Of a DNA stretch of 64,000 bases, positions 52,971-61,554 are shown in pieces; within the stretch, counting starts at the first letter, position 1; each line of letters opens with the position of its first letter. The translations under genes were made by a program, and so were the position numbers. The DNA comes from Solirubrobacter sp963736505 (GTDB lineage Bacteria > Actinomycetota > Thermoleophilia > Solirubrobacterales > Solirubrobacteraceae). Below the pieces are notes generated by a model. The model was not told the origin of the DNA, did not search any database, and was given only the letters and a program-made list of their open reading frames with translations. The stretch is from assembly GCA_963736505.1 (NCBI GenBank), contig CAVTOZ010000001.1:186001-250000 (forward strand). The letters run 5' to 3'.

Positions 52971-53155
52971 CAGCAGCGCGCCTGCGTGCGCGACTCGCGG
53001 GCGTCCTGGCGGCGGCGCTCGAAGTCGCGCCGCGACATCACCGGCTCACCCGGGTGCTCGCGCCGCGCGTGCTCGATGTAGCGGTCGTACGCGCTCTCGC
53101 CGGAGACCTCGCGCAGGTACCAGCGGACTCCGGCGAACGCGTGGCGGACGGTCAC
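52967..53155 (-). CDS. YbdD/YjiX-family small protein
   Basis: A 62-residue protein with the family pattern VRWYLREVSGESAYDRYIEHARREHPGEPVMSRRDFERRR shortened here to its recognisable core (WYLREVSGESAYDRYI and the P..R.EFER ending). YbdD proteins always sit next to CstA-type transporters and assist them. GTG start overlaps the cstA stop; the stop overlaps coaA. Confidence 0.88.
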   Translation of the reverse strand: MTVRHAFAGVRWYLREVSGESAYDRYIEHARREHPGEPVMSRRDFERRRQDARESRTQARCC

Positions 53156-55272
53156 GGCGCGGCTCCCACGGTCTCCTGCTCGCGCTCGAAGCGGCCGCTG
53201 CGCTCGAGCAGGCCGGACGGCGCGTACAGGTGCGACTCGACCGCCGGGACCTCGGTCGTCGGCAGCCCGCCCGCGCGCGCCGCGCGGACCCACACGCGCA
53301 TCGCGTCGAGGATCACCACGATGACAAGGATGGCGAACAGCGCGGCGAGCACGCCGTCGACCGTCGAGTTCGTCACGACCGCGTGCATCTGATCCATGCT
53401 CTTGGCCGGCGGCAGCACCTTGCCGGCGTCGATCGCGTCGGCGAACTTGGTGCGCTGGGAGAAGAAGCCGAGCTTCGGGTTGGAGCTGAAGACCTTCTGC
53501 CAGCTCGCGGTCAGCGTCACGGCCGCGTCCCACGCCAGCGGAATGCCCGTGACCCACGCCCACTTGAGCTTGCCGTGCTTGATCAGCAGCGTCGTGCAGA
53601 CCGTCAGCGCGACGGCGGCCAGCAGCTGGTTGGCGATGCCGAACAGCGGGAACAGCTGGTTGATCCCGCCGAGCGGGTTGGTCACGCCGGTGTAGAGGAA
53701 GTAGCCCCACAACGCGACGATCACCGCGCTCGCGCTCCACACGCCGGGCTTCCACGAGACCTGCTTGAACGGCTTGTAGACGTTGCCGATCGTGTCCTGC
53801 AGCATGAAGCGCCCGACCCTCGTGCCCGCGTCCACCGTGGTGAGGATGAACAGCGCCTCGAACATGATCGCGAAGTGGTACCAGAAGGCCCGCAGGCCGT
53901 TCCCGGTGGCGCCGGAGAAGATCTGCGACATGCCGATCGCGAGCGTCGGCGCGCCGCCGGTCCGGGCGATCAGCGACTGCTCGTGCACCGCGGCGGCGGC
54001 GCTCTGCAGCTGGCCCGGCGAGATCGCGAAGCCGAGGCCGTTGACCGCCTGCGACGCGCTCTGGACCGTGCTCCCGACCACCGCCGCGGGCGCGTTCATC
54101 GCGTAGTAGAGCCCCGGATCGATGATCGACGCGGCGATCAGCGCCATGATCGCGACGAAGGACTCCATCAGCATCGCGCCGTAGCCGATGAAGCGGATCT
54201 GCGACTCCTTCTCGATCATCTTCGGCGTCGTGCCGGAGGCGATCAGCGCGTGGAAGCCCGACAGCGCGCCGCACGCGATCGTGATGAAGACGAACGGGAA
54301 CAGCGAGCCCGCGAACACGGGGCCCGCCCCGTTGTGGGCGAACGCGGTGACCGGCGCGTTCTTCATCACCGGCAGCGTCACCAGGATGCCGATGGCGAGC
54401 AGGCAGATCGTCCCGACCTTCATGAACGTCGACAGGTAGTCGCGCGGCGCCAGCAGCATCCACACGGGCAGCACGCTCGCGACGAAGCCGTAGGCGACGA
54501 GGCACAGCGCGAGCGCCTTCGGCGACAGCGTGAACGCGTCGGCGAGGCTCGAGTCCTGCACGACGCCGCCGAGCACGATGGCGGCGAGCAGCAGCGCGAC
54601 GCCGATCGCGGTCGCCTCGAGCACGCGGCCCGGGCGCAGGTAGCGCATGTAGAAGCCCATGAAGAACGCGATCGGGATCGTCATCGCGATGCTGAACGTG
54701 CCCCAGGGCGAGTTCGCGAGCGCGTTGACGACGACCAGCGCGAGCACGGCGAGCAGGATCACCATGATCGCCAGCACGGCGACCAGCGCGGCGGCGCCGC
54801 CGACCGGGCCGATCTCGTCGCGCGCCATCTGGCCGAGGCTCTTGCCGTCCCGGCGCATGCTGAAGAACAGCGTCACCATGTCCTGCACGGCGCCGGCGAA
54901 GATGACGCCGACGATGATCCAGATCGTTCCCGGCAGGTAGCCCATCTGGGCGGCGAGCACGGGGCCGACGAGCGGCCCGGCGCCGGCGATCGCGGCGAAG
55001 TGGTGGCCGAACAGCACGCGCCGGTCGGTCGGCTGGAAGTCGGTGTCGTTGTCGAGCCGCTCGGCGGGCGTCGCGCGCCGGTCGTCGATGCCGAGCACCT
55101 TGCGCGCGATGAAGCGCGCGTAGAAGCGGTAGGCGATCGCGTAGGAGCCGAGCGCGGCGGCGATCAGCCACGCGGCGGAGATCTGCTCCCCTCGCACCAG
55201 GGCGATCACGCCCCAGGCGACGGCTCCCACGACGGCGACGGCCGTCCAGATCAAGATCGAGCGCTTGTTCAC
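53152..55272 (-). CDS. cstA: CstA-family carbon starvation/pyruvate transporter
   Basis: A 706-residue, roughly 16-18-TM protein: YRFYARFIARKVLG, DRRVLFGHHFAAIAGAGPLVGP, the GAVQDMVTLFFSMRRDGKSLG loop and a C-terminal soluble tail. CstA and BtsT import peptides or pyruvate under carbon limitation. GTG start with GGGAGGAG upstream. First gene of a cstA-ybdD-coaA operon. Confidence 0.93.
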   Translation of the reverse strand: MNKRSILIWTAVAVVGAVAWGVIALVRGEQISAAWLIAAALGSYAIAYRFYARFIARKVLGIDDRRATPAERLDNDTDFQPTDRRVLFGHHFAAIAGAGPLVGPVLAAQMGYLPGTIWIIVGVIFAGAVQDMVTLFFSMRRDGKSLGQMARDEIGPVGGAAALVAVLAIMVILLAVLALVVVNALANSPWGTFSIAMTIPIAFFMGFYMRYLRPGRVLEATAIGVALLLAAIVLGGVVQDSSLADAFTLSPKALALCLVAYGFVASVLPVWMLLAPRDYLSTFMKVGTICLLAIGILVTLPVMKNAPVTAFAHNGAGPVFAGSLFPFVFITIACGALSGFHALIASGTTPKMIEKESQIRFIGYGAMLMESFVAIMALIAASIIDPGLYYAMNAPAAVVGSTVQSASQAVNGLGFAISPGQLQSAAAAVHEQSLIARTGGAPTLAIGMSQIFSGATGNGLRAFWYHFAIMFEALFILTTVDAGTRVGRFMLQDTIGNVYKPFKQVSWKPGVWSASAVIVALWGYFLYTGVTNPLGGINQLFPLFGIANQLLAAVALTVCTTLLIKHGKLKWAWVTGIPLAWDAAVTLTASWQKVFSSNPKLGFFSQRTKFADAIDAGKVLPPAKSMDQMHAVVTNSTVDGVLAALFAILVIVVILDAMRVWVRAARAGGLPTTEVPAVESHLYAPSGLLERSGRFEREQETVGAAP

Positions 55273-55387
55273 GGTCTCTCCTCCCTTAGCGACCTGAGCG
55301 GGGATTTCCTCCCCGCGCCGGACGGCCGCGAAACCTCAGGGCGCCGCACCGATTGACCACGCGCGCGCCGGTCGGCACCTTCTGCCG

Positions 55388-55990
55388 GTGCTCAAGCGAC
55401 TCCTCACCGTTACGGCGATCCTGCTCCTGCTCCCCGCGACTGCCGAGGCCAAGCTGAGGTGCAGCAGCGGCAAGACCGCGCTCCAGGCCGGCAAGACGCG
55501 CATCTTCCAGTCCAAGCGCCGCGGCCCCTGGTACCTCTGCAGCGCGCGGCTGCGGCGCCCGCACGAGTTCTTCTCCGTCAACGAAGACGCCAGCGAGGTG
55601 CCGTCCGAGTTCCGCCTGTTCGGGCGCCGGGTCGGGTTCGCAGTCGCCTGGGAGGACGGCGTCGAGGCCGGCTGGGACGCCGGCTGGGTGGACGTGAACA
55701 CCGGCGAGGTGCGCGAGTTCGAGATCGAGCCCGACACCGTGGTGCCGGGCGACGAGACGCAGGCCGTGGCGGTCGACGCCGACGGCTCGGTCGCGTTCAT
55801 CCAGGACAACTCGCCGGAAGGTCAGGTGATCGGGTGGGCGCTCAACGGCATCCGCCGGTTCGACGGGCCGGAGGTCCTCACCACGATCGCGGCCGGCGAC
55901 GTCGTGCCCGGCTCGCTCGCGTTCGACAACGGCGTCGTGTCGTGGACGACGACGGCGGGCGTCGCCGGCAGCATGCCGACGCCTAGCTAG
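55388..55990 (+). CDS. secreted hypothetical protein
   Basis: A 200-residue protein with a clean signal peptide (1-21, LLLLPATAEAK) and a mature beta-rich region containing two early cysteines (LRCSSGKTAL, WYLCSARL) and repeated strands such as GWVDVNTGEVREFEIEP and SVAFIQDNSPEGQVIGW. The pattern suggests part of a beta-propeller or beta-sandwich. No family recognised. GTG start; the last 4 bp overlap the convergent azlD gene. Confidence 0.7.
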   Translation: MLKRLLTVTAILLLLPATAEAKLRCSSGKTALQAGKTRIFQSKRRGPWYLCSARLRRPHEFFSVNEDASEVPSEFRLFGRRVGFAVAWEDGVEAGWDAGWVDVNTGEVREFEIEPDTVVPGDETQAVAVDADGSVAFIQDNSPEGQVIGWALNGIRRFDGPEVLTTIAAGDVVPGSLAFDNGVVSWTTTAGVAGSMPTPS

Positions 55991-56298
55991 GTGAGCGCGC
56001 GTGCTGCCGCGGTCGCGCCGGCGGCGAGCAGCACCGTGACGATCATCGGCAGCTTCGCCGCGATGCCCGCCCCGGCGGCCGCGAGGCCGACGAGCCGCGC
56101 GTCGAAGCGGATGCCGTCGCCGTCGGCCGACAGCGTCTCGTAGGCGACCAGCGCGGCGAGGATGGCCGGCGCCACGAGGCGCGTGACGTCGAGCGCGCGG
56201 CCGCTCGGCTGCCTGCCGCCCGTCGTCAGCGGACCGGCCGCCTTGGCGAGCGCGGTGCCGACGAACAGGACGGCGATCGTGATCCAGGGGGCGGTCAT
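55987..56298 (-). CDS. azlD: AzlD-family branched-chain amino acid exporter subunit
   Basis: A 103-residue protein of four hydrophobic segments (WITIAVLFVGTALAKAAGPL, VAPAILAALVAYETL) matching AzlD. With AzlC it exports branched-chain amino acids or analogues. ATG overlaps the azlC stop as ATGA. Confidence 0.88.
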   Translation of the reverse strand: MTAPWITIAVLFVGTALAKAAGPLTTGGRQPSGRALDVTRLVAPAILAALVAYETLSADGDGIRFDARLVGLAAAGAGIAAKLPMIVTVLLAAGATAAARALT

Positions 56299-56957
56299 GA
56301 CGGTCGCTTCCGCAGCCCGATCAAGGCGGCGGCGCTCGCGACCAGGACCGGCACGCCGGGCGGCGCGAACGGGGTCAGCGACAACGCGATCGCGGCGCCG
56401 AGGATCGCGGCGGTCAGCGGCTCGCGCTCGCGCGCCTCGCCGACCAGCAGCACCAGGAAGAACGCCGGGAAGACGGCGTCGAGCCCGAGCGCGGACGGGT
56501 CGGCCAGCGCGCTGCCGCCGACCACGCCGGCGACCGTCCCGCCCGCCCACGCGAAGAACTGCGGCAGCGTGGCGCCGAACAGGATCCCGCGGTCGTACGT
56601 GCCGTCGCCGCGGCTGGAGAGCGCGAACGACGCGTCGACGATCGCCTGCGACTGCGCGGCGCGCGCGAGCGGACGGCGCGAGAGGAACGGCCCCATCGCG
56701 AAGCCCATCGGCAGCCAGCGCGCGTTCATCAGCATGCCGGCGGCGATCGCCGCGAGCGCGCCGCCGCCGGCGGCCAGCACGGTCACCGACGCGAACTGGG
56801 CGGCGCCGCTGAACACGATCAGCGACATCACGACCGGCGCGACCGAGCCCATCACGGGCTGCGCGAGCACGCCGAAGGCGATGCCGCCCACGAACGTGGG
56901 CAGGATCAGGGGCAACCCGGCGCGGGCGCCTTCTCGGATATCGCTTACTTGATTCAC
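56295..56957 (-). CDS. azlC: AzlC-family branched-chain amino acid exporter subunit
   Basis: A 220-residue, about 6-TM AzlC protein: REGARAGLPLILPTFVGGIAFGVLA at the N-terminus, FSGAAQFASV and NARWLPMGFAM motifs. Main subunit of the AzlCD exporter. Divergent from the CGNR regulator with a 34-bp AT-rich gap containing a dyad, so probably controlled by it. Confidence 0.9.
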   Translation of the reverse strand: MNQVSDIREGARAGLPLILPTFVGGIAFGVLAQPVMGSVAPVVMSLIVFSGAAQFASVTVLAAGGGALAAIAAGMLMNARWLPMGFAMGPFLSRRPLARAAQSQAIVDASFALSSRGDGTYDRGILFGATLPQFFAWAGGTVAGVVGGSALADPSALGLDAVFPAFFLVLLVGEAREREPLTAAILGAAIALSLTPFAPPGVPVLVASAAALIGLRKRPS

Positions 56958-56986
56958 CTTACCTCTTAGTGTACCCTACTGGTAAG
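56958..56986. promoter_or_regulatory. dyad operator/promoter between azlC and the CGNR regulator
   Basis: CTTACC and GGTAAG half-sites flank a 17-bp centre containing TTAGTGTACCCTA, itself partly palindromic. The stretch is the most AT-rich promoter-like gap in the window and separates the two divergent starts. Likely binding site for the CGNR protein; inferred. Confidence 0.45.
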
Positions 56987-56991
56987 AAGAT

Positions 56992-57546
56992 ATGCAAGAG
57001 CCTGAGACGATCAAGCTGCAGGGCGGGACGCTGAGCCTCGACTTCGTCAACAGCACCGACTGGGCCGACGACGGCGGCCTGCTCGAGGACTCGCTGCGCG
57101 AACCGGACTCGCTCGCGCGCTGGGGCCGCCGGCTCGGCGTCGAGGCGCCCGCCGGCGCGGCCGAGCTCGCCGCCGCGCGGGAGCTCCGCACCGCCCTGCG
57201 CGCCGTGCTCATCCACGGCGACGAAGCTCCCGCCACCGCGCTCGAGCTCGTCCTCGGCACCTACGCCGACGCGGTCGCCGCCGCGCGCCTGACCGCGCGC
57301 GACGGCGCCTTCGTGCTCGACTGGCCCGAGGACGACCCGCGCCGGATCCGCTTCGCGGTCGTCGCCGACGCGATGACGCTGATGGCCGACGGGCCGCGCT
57401 TCGCGCGCGTCCACGTCTGCCCCGGCCGCGACTGCGGCTGGATGTTCCTCGACACCAGCGGCCGCCGCCGCTGGTGCTCGATGGCGACGTGCGGCAGCCG
57501 GGCGAAGATGCGCGCCATGTACGCGCGCCGGCTACAGCAGAGCTGA
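56992..57546 (+). CDS. CGNR zinc-finger/ABATE-domain transcriptional regulator
   Basis: A 184-residue protein: N-terminal ABATE domain (GGTLSLDFVNSTD) and C-terminal CGNR zinc finger (CPGRDCGWMF and RRWCSMATCGSRAKM). These actinobacterial regulators often sit next to small exporters. ATG 56992 lies just past the dyad. Its 3' end overlaps the convergent aldo/keto reductase by 15 bp. Confidence 0.9.
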   Translation: MQEPETIKLQGGTLSLDFVNSTDWADDGGLLEDSLREPDSLARWGRRLGVEAPAGAAELAAARELRTALRAVLIHGDEAPATALELVLGTYADAVAAARLTARDGAFVLDWPEDDPRRIRFAVVADAMTLMADGPRFARVHVCPGRDCGWMFLDTSGRRRWCSMATCGSRAKMRAMYARRLQQS

Positions 57547-58512
57547 CCCCGCCGCCGCGCCCGCCGGCGCGAGCGCGTCGATCCGCGCGAGGACGTCGTC
57601 GCCGAGCACGACGCCCGCGGCCGCGAGGTTCTCGTCGAGGTGGGCCGGCGTGCGCGTGCCGGGGATCGGGACGATCGCGTCGCCCTGCGCGAGGATCCAC
57701 GCGAGCGCGAGCTGCGCGGGCGTGATCCCGAGCTCGTCCGCGAGCCCGCGCAGCGGCGCGTAGCGGTCGCGGTTGGCGGCGAGGTTCGCGGGCCGGAAGC
57801 GCGGGTGGTTGGTGCGGAAGTCCTCACCCGGCGCGCCGACGTCGGTCGGGCCGGCGAAGAAGCCCGCGCCGAGCGGCGACCACGGGACGAAGCCGATGCC
57901 GAGCTCGCGCAGGACCGGCAGCAGCTCGTGCTCCGGGTCGCGCGTCCACAGCGAGTACTCGCCCTGCACGGCCGCGAGCGGGTGCGCCTGATGCGCGGCC
58001 AGCGCCTGCTCGGCGCTGACGTTGCAGACGCCGAGCTGGCGCACCTTGCCCTCCTGCACGAGCGCGGCCATCGCGCCCACGCTCTCCTCGACCGGCACCT
58101 CGGGGTCGGGGAAGTGCAGGTACCAGAGGTCGATCGCGTCGACGCCGAGGCGGCGCAGGCTCGCCTCGGCGGCGGCGCGGGCGCGCTCCGGCCGCGCGTC
58201 GATCAGGATCGTCTGGTCGTGCGCGTGGTGGACGGCGCGGCCGCCGTCGCCGACGATCCCCCACTTGGTCGCGAGCTGGACCTCGTCGCGGCGCCCGGCG
58301 ATCGCGCGGCCGACGAGCCGCTCGTTCGCGCCGCCGCCGTACGCGTCGGAGGTGTCGATGAACGTCGCGCCGGCGTCGATCGCGTGGCGCAGCGTGCGCA
58401 GCGCGTGCTCGTCGTCGCTGTGGCCGTAGATGCCGTCGACGAGGACCATCGCGCCGTAGCCGATGGCGGAGGTGGTCAGCCCGCCCAGGTTCCGTGTCTG
58501 CATGCCGGGCAT
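57532..58512 (-). CDS. aldo/keto reductase
   Basis: A 326-residue TIM-barrel reductase: DTSDAYGGGANE with the catalytic Asp and Tyr, LATKWG with the Lys, LWYLHFPD with the His, and a late IPIPGTR cofactor loop. NADPH-dependent reduction of carbonyls. ATG 58512 is used; an internal ATG nine bases on (MQTRNLGG) is the likelier real start by family alignment. Confidence 0.9.
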   Translation of the reverse strand: MPGMQTRNLGGLTTSAIGYGAMVLVDGIYGHSDDEHALRTLRHAIDAGATFIDTSDAYGGGANERLVGRAIAGRRDEVQLATKWGIVGDGGRAVHHAHDQTILIDARPERARAAAEASLRRLGVDAIDLWYLHFPDPEVPVEESVGAMAALVQEGKVRQLGVCNVSAEQALAAHQAHPLAAVQGEYSLWTRDPEHELLPVLRELGIGFVPWSPLGAGFFAGPTDVGAPGEDFRTNHPRFRPANLAANRDRYAPLRGLADELGITPAQLALAWILAQGDAIVPIPGTRTPAHLDENLAAAGVVLGDDVLARIDALAPAGAAAGSALL

Positions 58513-58574
58513 CGTGTCCGCGCGCGGCCGCTCCGACCACAGGACCTGCCGGCCCCGTACGATCGGTTTCGCCG

Positions 58575-59441
58575 ATGGCCGAGATCCGCCAGCTGCGCTA
58601 CTTCGTCGCCGTCGCCGAGCGCGGCAACGTCTCGCAGGCCGCGCTGGACCTGCACCTCTCGCAGTCGGCGCTGTCGGAGACGCTGCGCAAGCTCGAGCTC
58701 GAGCTCGGCGTCGAGCTGCTGGAGCGCTCGAGCCGCGGCGTCACGCCGACGGCCGCCGGCGACACGCTGCTCGGCCACGCGCGCGACGTGATCGCGCGCT
58801 TCGACGCCGCGCTGCAGGCCGCGCGGGGCGAGACCGGGCGGCTGCGCGTCGGCTTCGAGGCGACCGGCGCCGGGCGGCTCTCGACGCAGTCGCGCGCGCG
58901 GCTGATCGCCCGCTTCCCGCACGTGCGCGTCGAGCCGCGGCGGTTCGAGTGGGGCGGCGAGGTCGCCGCCCTGCGCGACGGCGAGTGCGACGTCGCGTTC
59001 GTGTGGCTGCCCGCCGATCTCAGCGGGCTGCGCTCGGAGATCGTGGCCAGCGAGCCGCGCCTCGCCGGCCTTGCGATCGGACACCGGCTCGCCGGCCGCG
59101 AGGCGATCGGCGTCGACGAGCTCAACGACGAGCCGATCATGTGGACGCGCCGCGCGCCGAGATACTGGGTCGACTGGTGGGCCGTCAACCCGCGCCCGGA
59201 TGGCAGCGAGCCCCGCTGGGGCCCGGAGAACGACAACGTCGAGGAGATGCTCGAGCAGGTCGCCGACGGGTCGGCATATGCGATCGTGCCGCAGTCGATG
59301 ACCGAGTTCTACGCGCGGCCCGACCTCGTGTGGGTCCCGATCTCCGATGTCGATCCGCTGCGGATCGCGCTCGCGTGGCGCGAGCGCGACACGTCGCCGC
59401 TGATCGCCGCGTTCGCCGAGATCGTGCGGGAGCTCGCGTGA
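58575..59441 (+). CDS. LysR-family transcriptional regulator
   Basis: A 288-residue LysR protein: winged HTH in residues 3-60 (LRYFVAVAERGNVSQAALDLHLSQSALSETLRKLE) then a periplasmic-binding-like effector domain. ATG 58575 gives the canonical MAEIRQLRYF start. Divergent from the aldo/keto reductase and overlapping the epoxide hydrolase downstream (GTGA), so it may control either. Confidence 0.9.
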   Translation: MAEIRQLRYFVAVAERGNVSQAALDLHLSQSALSETLRKLELELGVELLERSSRGVTPTAAGDTLLGHARDVIARFDAALQAARGETGRLRVGFEATGAGRLSTQSRARLIARFPHVRVEPRRFEWGGEVAALRDGECDVAFVWLPADLSGLRSEIVASEPRLAGLAIGHRLAGREAIGVDELNDEPIMWTRRAPRYWVDWWAVNPRPDGSEPRWGPENDNVEEMLEQVADGSAYAIVPQSMTEFYARPDLVWVPISDVDPLRIALAWRERDTSPLIAAFAEIVRELA

Positions 59442-60481
59442 GGATCGACGTCCCGCAGCCCGTGCTCGACGACCTCGCGCGCCGGCTCGAGCACGCTCGC
59501 CTCCCGGAGGGCCGCGTGCTCGACGGCGGCGAGGATCCCGCCCGGCTCGACCGCATCGAGCGGCTGTTCGAGCGCTGGCGCGGCGGCTACGACTGGCGCG
59601 CCGCCGAGGCGCGCATCAACGAGTACGAGCAGGCGCTCGTCGGCGGCCTGCACGTGCTGCGCGCGGGTCGCGGCCCGCGCCTGGTGCTGATGAACGGCTG
59701 GCCGTCCAGCGTCGCCGAGTTCCTCCCGGCGTTGCCGCTGCTGGACGGCTTCGAGGTCGCGATCGTCAGCCGCGCCGGCTACGGCTTCTCCGACCATGGG
59801 CTCGACCGGCCGGGAGACGACGAGCACGCGGCGGAACAGGTCGGCCGCGCGCTCGACGCGCTCGGCTGGGAGCGCTTCGCCGCGCACGGCGACGACTTCG
59901 GCGGCAGCGTGTTGAGCCGGCTCGCGCTCCAGCGGCCGCAGGCGGTCGCGGCGCTGCACGTGGGCGAGTGGCTCGAGGAGCTCGACGCGCCCGACCAGAC
60001 CGCCGCCGAGCGCGCCTACGTCGACGGCGTGCTGCGCTGGCGCGAGGACGAGCGCGGCTACGGCCACGTGCAGGCCAACCGGCCGCACTCGCTCGGCCTC
60101 GCGCTCGACGACAGCCCGCTCGGCCTGCTCGCGTGGATCGCCGACAAATGGCTGAGCTGGAGCGACCCGGCGTGCACGCTCGACGACGACCTGATCCTCA
60201 CGACCGTGACGATCTACTGGGTCACGCGCACGATCGGGCCGTCGATGCGCGCCTACGCGGCCGCCGCCCCGCTCCCGCGCGCGCGAGTCGCGGTCCCCAC
60301 CGCCGTGATCGCCGGCAAGGAGGACCGCCCGCCGCCGCCGCGCGAGTGGCTGGAGCGCTGGTACGCCGACCTGCGCTCGGTGCACGCGCTCGACCGCGGC
60401 GGCCACTTCTGGGCCGCCGAGGTCCCGGACGTCTTCGCCGCCCGGCTGCGCGGGTTCCTAGCCGATAACGCGCAGCTCTAG
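59438..60481 (+). CDS. epoxide hydrolase (alpha/beta-hydrolase, EHN type)
   Basis: A 347-residue protein with an N-terminal EHN segment (VPQPVLDDLARRLEHARLP) and an alpha/beta-hydrolase core: NGWPSS oxyanion motif (86-91, N in place of the usual H), nucleophile Asp153 in HGDDFGG, and C-terminal DRGGHFWA with the base His. It opens epoxides to diols. Coupled to the LysR gene. Its end overlaps the convergent peptidase by 24 bp. Confidence 0.85.
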   Translation: MRIDVPQPVLDDLARRLEHARLPEGRVLDGGEDPARLDRIERLFERWRGGYDWRAAEARINEYEQALVGGLHVLRAGRGPRLVLMNGWPSSVAEFLPALPLLDGFEVAIVSRAGYGFSDHGLDRPGDDEHAAEQVGRALDALGWERFAAHGDDFGGSVLSRLALQRPQAVAALHVGEWLEELDAPDQTAAERAYVDGVLRWREDERGYGHVQANRPHSLGLALDDSPLGLLAWIADKWLSWSDPACTLDDDLILTTVTIYWVTRTIGPSMRAYAAAAPLPRARVAVPTAVIAGKEDRPPPPREWLERWYADLRSVHALDRGGHFWAAEVPDVFAARLRGFLADNAQL

Positions 60482-61543
60482 CGGCGCGTCGGAGAGCATG
60501 ACCGGCCCGCCGGGGCCGACCAGCACGTCGTCCTCCAGCCGGATCCCGCCCTCGTCGGAGTTGTAGATGCCGGGCTCGATCGTGAAGATCATGCCCTCGC
60601 GCAACGTCGCCGGGGAGTTGGGGACGAGGAACGGCGGCTCGTGGATCTCCAGGCCGATCGCGTGCCCGGCGCCGTGCAGGACCTCCCCGATCTCGGGGTG
60701 CGCGCCGACGATGTCGCGCTGCGCCTTGTCGACCTCGCGCGCCGTCACGCCGGGCCGCGTGGCGGCGACCGCCGCGTCGTAGGCCTCCTTGACGACCGCC
60801 CACGCGGAGCGCGCCCACGTGCTCGGCTCGCCGGCCGTCGCGACGCGCGTCATATCGCCCCAGTAGCCGTCGAACTGGGCGGCGATGTCGGCGCAGATCA
60901 CGTCGCCGGCGGCGAGTGCGCGGCCGTCGGGCGAGCCGTGCGAGTCGGCGGCGTGGCGGCCGAACAGGATGTGCGAGCCCGCGTTGGTCGCGCCGCGGCG
61001 CTTGAGCAGGTAGTCGGCGTGCGCGTTGACGTCCGCCTCGATCGCGCCGACGGCGAGCGTCGCCCACAGCTCCTCGTAGGCGACCTGGATGTGCTCGCAG
61101 GCCCGCCGGACGCCCTCGATCTCCTCGGCGTCCTTGGCCTCGCGCAGCCGCATCACCACGTCCGTCGCGGGCACGAGCTCGTACCCGGCGTCGGCCAGCG
61201 CGCGCGAGCGGGCGTAGTTGAGGTGGTCCTCCTCCACGCCGATCCGTTTCGCGCCGTCGAGCTGCGCGAACAGCTCCGGAAGCCCGTTGGACACGCCGGC
61301 GGGGTACAGGACGCGGTCCAGCCCGCCCGGCGCCGAGTTCACGCTCTCGCGATCGAGCGTCGGGGCGATCAGGGCCGCGCCGCTGGGGCGCACCACGACG
61401 CCGAAGAAGCGCTCCATCTGCAGGCCCCAGAAGCCTGAGAGGTAGGCGATCGAGGCGTCCTTGGTGGCCAGCACGGCGTCGAGGCCGGCGTCGTCGAGGA
61501 GGGAGTCAAGCGCGCTGACGCGCGAATCGGGGCCGCTGGGCAT
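60458..61543 (-). CDS. M24-family Xaa-Pro aminopeptidase/dipeptidase
   Basis: A 361-residue pita-bread-fold peptidase. N-terminal creatinase-like domain, then metal-ligand motifs ADIAAQFDGYWGDMTR, GAGHAIGLEIHE, IFTIEPGIY and GIRLEDD. Cleaves X-Pro bonds in the cytoplasm. ATG 61543. Confidence 0.9.
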   Translation of the reverse strand: MPSGPDSRVSALDSLLDDAGLDAVLATKDASIAYLSGFWGLQMERFFGVVVRPSGAALIAPTLDRESVNSAPGGLDRVLYPAGVSNGLPELFAQLDGAKRIGVEEDHLNYARSRALADAGYELVPATDVVMRLREAKDAEEIEGVRRACEHIQVAYEELWATLAVGAIEADVNAHADYLLKRRGATNAGSHILFGRHAADSHGSPDGRALAAGDVICADIAAQFDGYWGDMTRVATAGEPSTWARSAWAVVKEAYDAAVAATRPGVTAREVDKAQRDIVGAHPEIGEVLHGAGHAIGLEIHEPPFLVPNSPATLREGMIFTIEPGIYNSDEGGIRLEDDVLVGPGGPVMLSDAPLELRVIG

Positions 61544-61554
61544 GGCGCGCCACC